From NCBI GenBank assembly GCA_009192285.1, contig CM018603.1, forward strand, positions 372,001-436,000: 64,000 bases of DNA, written 5' to 3'. Shown one piece after another: positions 48,760 to 59,837 of the stretch; positions within the stretch are counted from its first letter, which is position 1; each line of letters opens with the position of its first letter. The DNA is from Morchella semilibera. Taxonomy: Eukaryota > Ascomycota > Pezizomycetes > Pezizales > Morchellaceae. The position numbers and the translations under genes were made by a program. The notes under the pieces were generated by a model, which was not told the origin of the DNA, did not search any database, and saw only the letters and a list, made by a program, of their open reading frames with translations.

Positions 48760-50421
48760 TGGAGAGGTTGGTGGGCGGGTGGGTGAGGTTTTGGATTGGG
48801 GAGGTGTTGAGGTGTTGAGCGTGAGTACTTTGGCGCCCTTTAAGGTGTTATCTCGATCTCGGTAGTGCAGTGCAGCAAGATGCAGGGGGGGGGCTGCAAC
48901 AATCGCTGTCCCTACGTATGTATAATACTAATCTATAATTAATGTCTGTTAGTTATTATTGTGTTACTCGACGCAGGAGTCACAGACGTACCACAGACGT
49001 ACAGAGAGAGACAGCCAGCCAGTCAGTCAGTCAGTCAGTTAGTCTTAAGCTTCCTTTCTCGTATAATGCAGGAGGAGTCATCAACATGAGTGATTGGATG
49101 AGTAGTCAGTCAACCTGTGAGTGGTCGAGCCGAGTGATGGCTGTGAACTGTGTGTCTGGTATCGAGTGAGCAGGAGTGAGTGAGTGAGAGAGTGAGTGAT
49201 CTCCCATGAGAGAGATGGAGAGATAGCGAGAGAGAGAGAGAGAGATAAGCGATTGATAACCAACTCCCAACCCTAGCCCTGCAGACATGTAGAGTGGTAG
49301 ATCTGCCATCCCTACGATTAACCGCCCAGATCAAGATAAAACATGTTTTGGACCGTTTCTTCTGTTGCATCATCGTATCTAGATGCAGGTTTGTTCCCTT
49401 TCTTTTTTTTCCTTTTTTGTTCCTGGTGAGGAGGGGGGTTCTGGAATGCGGGGTGTAAGAGAGAGAACCCGGGTTTTGAGGCGTGTTTTATTTTGGCCCC
49501 TCGATCTTGGGGCGTGTACTGCATACATGTAACTCTAGAGACACCCTCCCCTCCCTGGACAGAGGCGCTGCTACAAAGTGTATTAGACACAAGACTTCAA
49601 AGAACACATAAAGAACAGGCAGATGATCATGACGTTATGCACACAATCGACGTACCTTACCTTACCTTATAGCTTATCTTACACACACAATAATCCCCCC
49701 CCCCTCCCTTCCTCCTCCATTTCCTCCCCTTGCATTCCTCTCTCTAGCCCTGTAGAGTAGGTGCGTACCCTACAAACGGTGGTTTCATCGATTTCATCTA
49801 CACAGCAGCAGCAGGCGGGCGTAGGACAAGACAATCCAAACCCTAACCCTGTCTTAGCGCGGGATGACATCGGATCTGATATGCGGGGGGCAAAGAAGAG
49901 AAGAAAAAAAAAGACGTCAACCTCCCTCACCCCCTTCCTTATCAGATCCTTCTTTTTTCCAACCCCCAGCAACTTTTTTTTTTCCCAAGTCCCGCGGTAA
50001 ACGGTGCACCCCCCCCCCCGCCGCCCCGAACTTGCATTTATTACAATTACAGAGAGATAGAAATACCCCACATTTCTTGTGAAATTAGCCGACCGAACGA
50101 GTCTCGGTAGTGAGGAGTTGAATTGACAGCCACACATACTCTCTCTACAAACATATTGCAATACCACATACATACGCTATACTTGACTGCTTGAGTAGAA
50201 GATAGAACTCTACTATACTGTATATCTAGGTCATCTACCTGGATTGTCCACCGCAATCTTTCTCCGGCGGGTCAGGAAGCACCGGCAAGGGAGTCGAGTA
50301 AAAAGCCGAGAAGAGATAGATAGATACCTACTCAAGTATCCATCTACCCGGGAGTGAGTGAGTGATCAGTGATCGAGTGAAACGAAATTAAACCCGCGCG
50401 ACCTTGACGTCGACGTCAACG
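48760..50421. other. Divergent intergenic region
   Basis: It separates the F-box gene from the mitochondrial carrier gene and contains CAGT repeats (49020-49043), GA repeats (about 49218-49242), T/C runs and CCCTAACCCT at 49841-49850. No gene is seen. Confidence 0.5.
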
Positions 50422-52275
50422 ATGGCGACCAATACAACCCTCAACGACCACGACCACCACCACGACGACGACAACTACGACTTTACAGAGCACTCACCAC
50501 AGCAGCACCCCAGAAGCAGCAGCAGCAATTCATACCCCCAACACCATCACCACCACCACTCCGGCAGAATGAGTGCCGCAGACGGGTTCGTGACGAGCAC
50601 GAGAGCCGAGACTAGCAGTGGCCCCGCGGGCGCAGAGGGCGAGGTAGAGATCACGGCGAGGCAGAAGATGCTGGCGGCGTGCTCGGGGAGCCTGTTGACG
50701 AGTTTGTTGGGTGAGTCTTCTCTTTTTTTTTTTTTTTACCCCCCTCTCCCCCTCTCTCTCTTTGGCCGATTACAAGAAAAGGTTGTTTCTTCGGTGTTTT
50801 ATGCCATGCTACTATTTGTCTTTTGGTGGAGAGGTTGTGCTCTTGTCGGATGTTGGGGACCCGAGATGTTATGACGTTGCTGGTCTTTACACTTGGGCGT
50901 GAGCTCTGGACTTTTTTTTTTTTGCTTGTTTGCCTGCTTTATATCTGATATCTTCTTTCTGCAAACTTTCCCTTAGCCATTGATTGCCTCCTGTATCAAT
51001 TCCCCCATTACTTGTGACTCTATCGTTCATCTACCTCTTATATATATATATATATCACTTTATTTGCTATCTATATACGTCCTACCTATATATATATACT
51101 TGAACTATGCTAAACCCTCCCAGTAACACCTCTAGACGTAGTACGAGTACGTCTACAATCGCAGCACCCAACACTCCCACACCGATCCACCACTCTCCTC
51201 CGCTCCAAGATACCCCTCGCCCCACTCACCTTCACCTCAACGACGGCGGCCCTCCCCCCAAACCTCGGCGTCACCGCCTGCTGCCGTGAAGTCTTCTTTC
51301 TCACCCCCACGCCCACCGCCTGCCTCGCCGCAGCCCCCTCCCTCCCCTCCTGCCAGATCACCACGCCCACCACCGCCACTGCCACTGCCGCCGCCGCCCA
51401 CGCCCACCACCGCATAAACGGCACCTTCGAGGGCCTCATCAAGATCGCCAAATATGAGGGCATCACCTCCCTCTGGCGCGGCCTCTCCCCAACCCTCCTG
51501 ATGGCAATCCCCGCCAACGTAATCTACTTCACAGGCTACGACTCCCTCCGCGAGACTCTCGGTCCCCTGGGCCCCACCGCGGCCCCGCTCCTCGCCGGTT
51601 CCGCAGCCCGCACCATCGCCGCAACCGTCATCTCCCCGGTCGAGCTCTTCCGGACACGCCTCCAATCCGCGGCCGCGGCCGAACACACCTTCTCGAGCAC
51701 GCTGGGCGGCGTGCGCGCCATGGTCGCGGCCGAGGGCGTGGCATCCCTCTGGCGCGGCCTCGGCCTGACCCTCTGGCGCGACGTCCCCTTCTCGGGCGTC
51801 TACTGGTTCGGGTACGAGCTCGTCAAGACACGGCTGCGCCGCGAGCGCGAGCAGAATTGGCACCGCGGCGCGGGCCCGCTGCAGACGGTGCCGCGCGACC
51901 TGCACGCGGAGAGCACCTTCGTCGATGCGTTTGTGGCGGGGGCGACCTCGGGCGCTGTGGCAGCCGTGCTGACCACGCCCTTTGACGTGGGGAAGACGAG
52001 GAGGCAGGTGGCCATGCAGGTGGGCGGCGGCGGCGGAAGCATGTTGGGCCTGCTGTGGGGCATCTGGAGGGTCGAGGGCATGGCCGGGTTGATGAGGGGC
52101 TGTGTGCCCAGGATGCTGAAGGTGGCGCCGGCCTGCGCGATCATGGTGGGATTTCTCTCCCCTATCTGTTTTGGTGGTGTTGGTAATGAGACTAACGGCG
52201 CGTGTGTAGATCTCAAGCTACGAGGTCGGCAAGAAGGCGGCCGCGAGAATGAACTCGAGGAGCACGTCCTTGTAG
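50422..52275 (+). CDS. MTM1: Mitochondrial carrier of the Mtm1/SLC25A39 type
   Basis: This inner-membrane carrier family supports mitochondrial glutathione import and manganese/iron homeostasis. Exons 50422-50710, 51124-52145 and 52210-52275 give 458 aa. The His/Asp/Ser-rich N-terminus is poorly conserved; ATG 50422 is the first true Met. Intron 1 (413 bases, unusually long here) splits a valine codon in SLLTSLLVTPLDVVRVRLQS, the first PxD carrier signature. The second repeat reads VISPVELFRTRLQS and the third LTTPFDVGKTRRQV. SLWRGL occurs after repeats 1 and 2, with MRGCVPRMLKVAP in repeat 3. The first matrix loop carries four cysteines (ACC, TAC, PSC), as in SLC25A39. The last exon is ISSYEVGKK. 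Confidence 0.9.
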
Positions 52276-54380
52276 CCCGCTGGACGGTCGCTCGTACATA
52301 GGCAGGTAGCAGTGTAGTCGCCGTAGGTTAGACACATGCAATAGACTTGGCCCGACTTGCATCAATCTCTCTCTTTCTCTTCTTCTTCTTTCTTGTCCTC
52401 TCTCTTGTCCTCCCTCTTGTCCATGTGTAAGAATAGGTTCCTTCTCCTCTCCGCATTCGCTTTTTCCCCCTCCTTCATGAACAGGGCCCCCCCATCCATG
52501 GGCGGGTTCTGTATACAGCCTTCTTTCTATCTTTCTTCCGGTTGCATGTACGGCTCTGGTTCTGCATTTCCTCCCTTTTTTTTTGTGGCTGTGGCTGTGG
52601 GGCGTGGGTGGATGTGTAGTTGCTTTGTTACCCTCCCCCCCCCCCCACCCCGGTGGTCCTTCTTGTCGATATTGATATTCGTTGTTGGCTTTTTTGCTCC
52701 TTGTCTTGGGGGTATATACATACATACATAGTTGTGGCTGTGGCGGTGGTAGTGGTGGTGGATAGAGACGTTGGAAAAATGGAGGTATAATACTTACAAT
52801 CTGTCTACCCAACACGGACGCGGTAGTGCTTGTAGGTAGTACATAGTAGTAGTGCCCGGGACGGGGTTGGGGTTGGTCATGGGGCGTCACTCGTCGTCGT
52901 CGGCTGGCGGCTGCTGGTGTTTTACTAGTGCCTTCTCTACCTAGCCTAACCTAACCCACCTAACCCACCTAACCCGCCCCGCAAGTATCGTTAGTCTACC
53001 CCTCGATCTAGGCGCGGTACGTGTACCTACACTACATGCTACACGCCACACAGGTGATTTCTGCTAGCTAGGTGTACATGTGGCGCGCCGTGTTGTGTGA
53101 GTGTGTGGGCGGGGTCACGGCGTATCACTCGCACGCTGGGCGGGTCAGTAGTGGTGATGTTCGAGCGGTCATGGACTATCACTCGCGTGCGGTATCGGTC
53201 TTTGGTTATTTACATACATACATGCATGCAGCCCCAACCATCTCCTCCCTCTTCCATCCCCTTAAAGCCGCCGCCGCCACAGCAAAACAAGGCAAAAACA
53301 ACTTCTGTCCTCCTCTAGAGGGGGGGGGGGTATAGTCTAGAGGGAGTGAGTAGGGGGGGGGTGTAGTTCCTACAAATCAGTGCCTACCTGTGGAGATACT
53401 TCTCTGGGTGATCCTCCAGCGCAGTAGAACTACGTTGGTGTGTGTGCGCTCATGTTTTAGATACATCGGCCATGAGGTTTGTTAAACCCCTCCCCAGCGC
53501 CATTTTCATGCTGTCTTACAGTTGGTGACCCGGCGTGCCAGACCAGCAACTGTGTCAGCCCGCCGAAGCGGGGTAGGAACACACAATGACTTCTACGTCT
53601 AGCAGGGGGACCAGGAGACCCGCTCCCAACCGCGAACGCTCCCTTCCTGTCCACCCCCCACTAACCAAAGCGACAGGGGAATTCCCCTAACAACCCGGTA
53701 TTGAGGGGGGTTCTAACAGCAGCGGCTTCACCGTTAAAGCTCTCGCCGGCCCACACTCCCGCCTTTTCGCCAGCACGGGGCATGAATACCTACTGTGCTA
53801 GAATGCTATCATCGGTGTCGTGGTAAGATAGCGGTCGGATGGTTTTCAGGGTGTCGGAGGGAATTGCTTCCTGTGTTCCGAAGCATTGTCTTTCGACCAT
53901 GCCGGTTTCCGTATCCTCCTCCCTATTTTTCTTGATTCCTAGCTGTCCTGGTTGTTGAGTTGTGTTAATGGAAGCCCAAACCCGGCCTCAAAAGAGGGGA
54001 TTTGGCCCTGGTCTGGTGGCAAAAAAGCCCGGGTTGAAAACAGTGATCCTTGGCAAAAGTATAGGTATTGGGTAGAAGTGGTATGTATCGATAGCCAAAG
54101 GCCTGCTAATGAAAATATGTATCTCTTGGTGACTTTCCTGCTGGTTGTTGGGTTTTGTTGTGCGTAGGATCGCTTGGTTGTGTTTACAGTGTGCATATAT
54201 GCTACTGGTGAACGAGACAGAAACGGTGTTTTGTGTGCCCTCATGGTGGTTGGCAAGCTAAAGCCAGGGAGGTCGAGGGGCCGGGGTAGATATAGTAGTA
54301 GTGGTGGTAGAGTGCCGGAGACTCAAAACGCAGTATTTGGTGTTGGGCTCATTAGTTGTCGAGCGTCCTTACTATATATA

Positions 54381-54475
54381 TGGCGGATCTACTCATAGAG
54401 GGTGAGCGGGAGTACGTACATATCCTCCCATTGGTTGGGGCCTGATCAGCTCACATTCTATGAGTAGATCCGCCA
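54381..54475. mobile_element. MITE copy B, 95 bp, same family as 26637-26845
   Basis: The left 35 bases are identical to copy A. The right end has the same outer 19 bases, then diverges. TA flanks both sides (54379-54380, 54476-54477). The internal CCATTGGTTGGGG-CCTG segment is also shared with copy A, so copy B looks like an internally shortened relative. Confidence 0.9.
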
Positions 54476-54789
54476 TATATCAAATAATGGGGACTTGTAA
54501 CTGGTACATAAGCATATGTGCCCTTAGATCCGATCGCGTTTTCATAACGGGGGACCTAATTCCCCCGCTCGAACCAGGAAATGCAAGTGACAGAAACAGG
54601 AATGATTTATAAGAGAGATTCATCATCAGTCCTTGCCTTGAGTAATTGGATTTTCTGCTGGTAGACGACTATCTCGATTCCGCACCCAAACCTCCATCCA
54701 CCCCAGTCTCCCGGTCGAGTGACACACAAAGATGCTGACTAATGATTCCCCCTCCCAAAACGTCTTAGCGCCATGTAGCAACCGGGGTT

Positions 54790-54802
54790 TTCCAGAAGCT
54801 TC
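54790..54802 (+). promoter_or_regulatory. Heat-shock element, proximal to Hsp20 gene
   Basis: TTCCAGAAGCTTC matches the canonical three-unit Hsf1 site TTCnnGAAnnTTC without mismatch. It lies about 420 bases upstream of the Hsp20 start codon. Confidence 0.8.
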
Positions 54803-54839
54803 GACAAGGTTCTCCCACAGCTCTCAAATCAAGACAACC

Positions 54840-54857
54840 TTCGTGAGTCTTCGAGAA
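54840..54857 (+). promoter_or_regulatory. Second heat-shock element
   Basis: TTCGTGAGTCTTCGAGAA reads TTC-nn-GAG-nn-TTC-nn-GAA, a four-unit Hsf1 site with one mismatch. It is 38 bases beyond the first element and points to cooperative Hsf1 trimer binding. Confidence 0.75.
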
Positions 54858-55219
54858 AACGCTATGGGGTGGTGTTGGTATTGGTAAGGACATCTAGATA
54901 TTTCCAATCCTCGAGGGAGAGGGGGGTTATAAATGTCGCGGTATCTCTCTGCTCCCAGTTGTATCATCATCAGAAAAACCAGACAAAGCAAGCAAAGCAA
55001 GCAAAGACTCGAGCTTCCACTACTGCATATCTATCATCTCAAAGACCGAATATTATATATACCCATCCCAAACACTTCTCTTACTGGGAAAAACCTATAT
55101 CTATACAAAAAAACCTACTTTTATCGCGAATCCCCCAAAGCTCCAAGAAACCGAAATCTATACCTAAAACCGAAACCATAACTTCTTACACTACTACTAC
55201 CAAAACTTATAGATTCGCG

Positions 55220-55789
55220 ATGCCACACTACTACACAGTTACTCCCGACTTCTCCTCCCTCTTCTTCCCACACCCCGAGACCCAGCGTCGAACATTCTCT
55301 CCCAAGTTCGACGTCTACGAGACTGCCAGCTCCTACACAGTCGAAGTCGATCTTCCAGGCCTCGAGAAACCCAATCTCAACATCGAGTTCACGGATCCCG
55401 TGACTCTCGTCATCAAGGGTAAAATCGAGAAGAAGTCGCCAACAGCAACAACCACACCCGAGACACCTAAGAGTGGCTCACGAACACCATCGCCGGCCAG
55501 ATCACTCAAGGCGACAGTCGAGGATGATGTCGATGAAGAGGATAAGAACAGGAGGGAGGTAGCAGAGAAGAAGAAGGATGCGGCAGTGGAGGAGAAGCGC
55601 GGCGAGAAGAGGAAGGAGTTCAGGACCCGACAGTGGGTGAGTGAGAGGACAGTAGGGGCTTTCCAGAGGAGCTTCACATTCCCGGCGGGCATTGATCAGG
55701 ATGGAGTGACGGCAGCGTTAGAGCATGGGGTGTTGAGGATTGTGGTGCCGAAGATGGCACTGGTGTCTAGGAGAATTGAGATCTCATGA
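55220..55789 (+). CDS. Small heat-shock protein, Hsp20/Hsp30 family
   Basis: An ATP-independent holdase chaperone of 189 aa. The start MPHYYTVTPDFSSLFFPHPE was chosen as the ATG giving a family-like N-terminus; the open frame continues upstream without supporting homology. The alpha-crystallin domain begins FSPKFDVYETASSYTVEVDL and ends AALEHGVLRIVVPK, matching the A-x-x-x-n-GVL motif. The tail RRIEIS carries the I-x-I motif. Between the two halves lies a charged insert of about 60 residues (TPETPKSGSRTPSPARS, then Lys/Glu-rich), as in fungal Hsp30 proteins. Two good heat-shock elements lie upstream, so heat induction is likely. Confidence 0.92.
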   Translation: MPHYYTVTPDFSSLFFPHPETQRRTFSPKFDVYETASSYTVEVDLPGLEKPNLNIEFTDPVTLVIKGKIEKKSPTATTTPETPKSGSRTPSPARSLKATVEDDVDEEDKNRREVAEKKKDAAVEEKRGEKRKEFRTRQWVSERTVGAFQRSFTFPAGIDQDGVTAALEHGVLRIVVPKMALVSRRIEIS

Positions 55790-56218
55790 GGACCTGATTA
55801 CTGTTGATTAGTTGTTTGCTTGTCTCTTCTCTTTCCTGATTCTTCCATATCCTCATGATCGCGATTGGCTTTGTTTTTTGATTTGGATTTCCTTGGTTGT
55901 CTTGTTAATTGCTAGTTACTAGGAGTTACTTGGGTTGATGTATTCCTTGTATCAATACCTATTTGTAACGTTAATGAAGCTGGTTGGTCCTGAAATATAA
56001 TAATCACATTACACAAACAAAATTGTGCTTTATGACCCTCTTTCCTCAAATAATATCCGCAAAAGTCATTCTCGCCGGTTGCAGCCGTCGAAGATCATTT
56101 CCATCGGATACCGCCGCAATCGGCAATGACATCATCTTCATAAACATTCATTGAGCATATAAACTCCGCTGTCTGTACTGCCTGAAGTTCCCCACGCAAA
56201 TAATTAGCAACATCCAAA

Positions 56219-56777
56219 ATGGTTTCCTACGACTCACTAAAATCCGCCGCCTCCGCACTGTGTAGCGACTTTGCATCCGAGAAGCCGGCCTCTACGCTCC
56301 TCTCGCACTTTAGCACCACCGCCCCACCGGTAGCGTTCGAACACGGGCTCTCGTGTTTGGCGCCGTTCGTCGGCCGAGAGTTTCGGGGTAGGGACGAGAT
56401 AGCCGAGTATTTTGGAATTTTAGCGGACCAGCTATCGTACAGGAATATGGAGTTTGACGATTATGTGGTCGACACGCAGGAGAGTAAGGTGAGCGTCAAG
56501 GGCCGATCGAGGTTTATTTGGACGGCAACGGGGGAGGCGTGGAACGAGGTTTTTACGTATACGCTGGACTTTGTGCAGGAGGGTGAAGAAATGAAGGTGA
56601 GGAAGTATCAGGTGTGGGCAGATACGGGTGCTGGTAAGTGTGGTTGGTTAGCGTAAATTGATGTCAGCTATATTTGTTTGTTGCGAACGGTGAGTTGGCT
56701 AATGGTGATCGCTCTTAGCTTATTTAGCACGGAAGGGGAAGCTTAAGGAGTGCGAAACGCAGCCGCCAGACCAATAA
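56219..56777 (+). CDS. NTF2/SnoaL-like fold protein, 157 aa
   Basis: Exons 56219-56633 and 56719-56777 join in phase (G|CT alanine) to give 157 aa. The cone-shaped NTF2/SnoaL fold is suggested by the helical start SYDSLKSAASALCSDFASEK and FVGREFRGRDEIAEYFGILA. The strands YVVDTQESKVSVKGRSRFIW, EVFTYTLDFVQEGEEMKVRK and YQVWADTGAAYLARKGKL complete the pattern. Fungal members of this size are mostly uncharacterised. A catalytic role is possible but no specific active site can be assigned. It is co-directional with the Hsp20 gene 430 bases upstream. Confidence 0.82.
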
Positions 56778-58799
56778 GCTACCCGCCCCTTGCCCGCCCA
56801 CCATCACCGCCCGGCGGCCTTGGGAGACTGGTTTCAGGCTTGCGGTTCCAATGCAGGGTTGTGTAGATGAAACATGATCTGTGTATGTACATGTATGCAT
56901 ACCATGCAGAGAAAAAAATAAAATACGGAAACACAAGCGAGATTTGCAAAGGCTACACACAGACGGGTGCCTAGCCGCATCTGTACAGAGGGAGATGTGT
57001 TCTAAGACATACAGTCAAAGTACTACAAATGCCTGTAGTTCAAAGTTCAGTCAGTGTGCTCCATTCAGGGTGGAAATTTTCCCAAACAGATTGATCAGAC
57101 CGCTGTCGCTATCCTATATATTCGTTCTTGCTCCGACGTGAATCTTCCGACCCGTGTATTAGAACTCACTTATTTCCAGAACAGTACTCTCACCTCTTTT
57201 ATACCGTGGGGTGGGAAGAGAAACTCCGATGATAGTTATGGCCAGTTCAAAAAAAAAAAACTTGGCCCGATGCTATAAACGAAGCCCATCGTGTGGGGCT
57301 CTTTTCGTAAATTGAACCAGTGGGGGAGAGGGAGGCTGTCCAGACCCCTCCGGCACCGCCCCTGCCCCAGAGCAGCAGAATGCGGACCGGTTTCGTTTCT
57401 GCCCTATGGACTATCCCGTTGTAATTGGACGGTGGTTGGTCCCTCGAGTGATCTTTTGTGCACAGAGCCCGCAGCTTCCGGCATCTAGCCACTAAAACGG
57501 CTTGGCTCAGCCCCGTGCTGTAGTAACTCCACCCCTAAGTAGTACTATTTCGTCTGAAAGTGGACATCTAAACCACCACACCAAACTGCCGCCCATATGA
57601 GGATAGGTAGACTTAAGCGTAGGGGGGCTATGAGACAATTAGCGACCGATTGGTTCAAAGAGAAAACTCTCCCTTTTTTTCCTTTGCTGTTTAAGCCCTA
57701 GGCTAGGGCGCCAATTAGTAACATCAGGATAGAGGTTACTAAAGGCTTGGCCCAGGCAACATCGAATCTTCGTGGAAGTCCGCCCCCTTCCCCCCTTTTC
57801 GAGAAATTCAGGCGCATCTGTGAATAAACAGCCAGTAGGAATGACTGCTTATTTGCTGTGCCACCAAAGGATGGGCGGGCCGCGGGTCTTCCTGCCGTAG
57901 AAATCTCTTGAATCCTGAAGAATCATTACTCCACGCATCCTTGCTCCCCTATGTCCTACATACATCATGCTGGTAATGTGAACTCTATTGAGAGAAAAAC
58001 TCTAAATCCAGATCCACGGGTTGGTTTTCGACATTTCGCGGATTGGAGAAATGTCTCGGCTGAAGTTCTCCAAAGCTTGGTTCAGCGTCGGTTAAAGGAA
58101 GAGCCATTGGACGTTAAGTGGGGACCAGGGGAAGTCGAAGTTTTTACCCCCCCGAGAAAAACTGGGGAAGGAGAAATCCTATCATGGTGGACAGCTCCTA
58201 GTTCAGACAGGACGTTGAATTTTACTTGCGCGCGTACCTGCAGCGGCATGCATATGTGGCACATATCATGGTCCTTCCTTCCCCTGACTGTAAATAAGGC
58301 CAACAACATTATTAAGAGAAGGGAGTAAGATCGAAGTATGACTGACTGCTAGAGCTGCTTAGCTATAATCTTTTAGGATTGAGGCAAAATGACGGTTGAC
58401 CTGCATACCTGGCTCTTGCCAGATGATTGTTTCCAGAGTTTAAACATTATCGTGCACGGGGGGTGTGGTGTTACTCACCCGTCGCTACCCATGGGTCTTT
58501 TCCCTGCCCAGTCATTTGACTAGACTATATAGGGAGATTTGGAGCTAGGTTACTATCATACTGAGATATAACTCTAACCCCACTGCCCCCGATCCCATCT
58601 TTCTTTCTTTTCCCTTTCAATCCCCCGTTGGCAAAATCTCACTCCTTTGATACGCCCGCCGTCCTTTGGATCCCGCCCTTCTTTTTTTTTTCCTCAGCTA
58701 TTTTTTTTCCTCGCCTTTGTGCGTCCATTCCTTTTATAAACATAGTATCAATATATACTTACATACGTACAAACAACAACCACAAAATCTAAAATCGAT
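56778..58799. other. Intergenic
   Basis: A 125-codon ATG-initiated open frame (57951-58328, +) has no recognised domain and is not called. The segment 57240-57880 looks like unique, non-repetitive sequence without a convincing gene. The last 250 bases are T/C-rich and likely hold the promoter and leader of the next gene. Confidence 0.45.
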
Positions 58800-59837
58800 A
58801 TGCAGTTTTCAACTTTTGTTTCAATCGCCCTTTCGTTTGTGGCCGTCGTCTCTGCTCAGCAAAAGTCAGGCCAGAATGCGTTTACGCACCCGCTTGGAGG
58901 CACGATAGACGCATCAGAACCCCTGACATTGGCGTGGACTGTATGATAATGGTCCTTTCTTCGATGATAATATTTAGCGGGCGCTGCTAGCTACAATTTG
59001 CTTGGGGTTATGGATCTGACTGTGATCCATTATTATTAGCCTACCACCACGGGAACCGTCACTATCAAACTCTTGAAGGGACCAACAACAAATATCATCG
59101 ATACCGACGTGGTTGTAAGTATGTATTTCACCCCCTACTATTAACTGCTACACCAACCCACAAAAAAAGGACATCTTACTAACCGTACACCAACTACCCA
59201 CATAGGCTATCACCAAAATTCCGGGTCATACACATGGAATATCCCCAAAAGTCTCGAAGACAGCAGTACCATGCCAGAAGGCGACAAATATGGCTTAAAG
59301 ATCATCGATGACGCGACCGGAACCTATGAGTATAGTCCTCCATTTGACATGTCCGTGCCGGGCTCCACCTACGGGGGTGCATCTGGTTCCGGCTCGTCAT
59401 CTTCTTCAGAGATTAAGTCGACCTCAACAAAGGCCACCTCCACCTCCGCGTCCGCTACTCAGATTACATCCATCGCGCAGAAGACCACCGCCATCGCGCA
59501 GAGCACCACGGAAGCAACCGCCACACCAACCATGATCCAGGAGCAGCCCGTTGAGACCGAGGCTTCAGCGGCGACCACTTTTGCGACAAAGACTACTGCT
59601 GCACCAAAGGCTGCCGCCACCACTACGGCTGCTGCTGCTGCTGAGGAGTCGAATGGTACTCCTCCTAACATCTTGTTTATTGCTGCTATCGGAGCGGGTG
59701 GTATCGTCCTTTTGGGATTCATCATTCTGGGTCTCTGCTTGTGCTGCAGGGCAAAGAAGAGAAAGTCAACCTCACCCATTGAGAGCTCCATGAGACAAAG
59801 CAAGATGTACGGCAACGGAATGTACAACCGCGTTTAA
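58800..59837 (+). CDS. Single-pass cell-surface protein with Kre9/Knh1-like N-terminal domain
   Basis: Exons 58800-58940, 59040-59118 and 59206-59837 join in phase to give 283 aa. Signal peptide MQFSTFVSIALSFVAVVSAQ. A Kre9/Knh1-like beta domain follows: HPLGGTIDASEPLTLAWTPT, TGTVTIKLLKGPTTNIIDTD, SGSYTWNIPKSLEDS and GDKYGLKIID. Then comes a Ser/Thr/Ala-rich stalk, probably O-mannosylated. A membrane helix at about residues 229-254 (ILFIAAIGAGGIVLLGFIIL) ends in LCLCC, possible palmitoylation sites, followed by a basic tail RAKKRKSTSPIESSMRQSKM. This is the layout of fungal cell-wall stress sensors and Knh-like wall proteins; the sensor role is inference. Confidence 0.85.

Larger units (their letters stand above)
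52276..55219. other. Intergenic with MITE copy B and Hsp20 promoter
   Basis: Pyrimidine-rich trailer sequence follows the carrier gene (52360-52440). CTAACC repeats lie at about 52941-52976. A possible retroelement relic lies at about 53518-53700, the 95-bp MITE at 54381-54475 and heat-shock elements at 54790-54857. No intact gene called. Confidence 0.55.

Noticed and set aside
52213-52890. 225-codon minus-strand open frame antisense to the carrier gene's 3' end
   Set aside because: Composition is dominated by simple-sequence DNA and it overlaps a well-supported exon.
54560-54590. GGTTCGAG on the minus strand with a possible T-arm stem
   Set aside because: Flanking sequence does not form a tRNA cloverleaf.
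57951-58328. 125-codon ATG-initiated open frame
   Set aside because: No recognisable domain, no clear promoter or leader and no neighbouring support; it may be real but cannot be defended from sequence alone.
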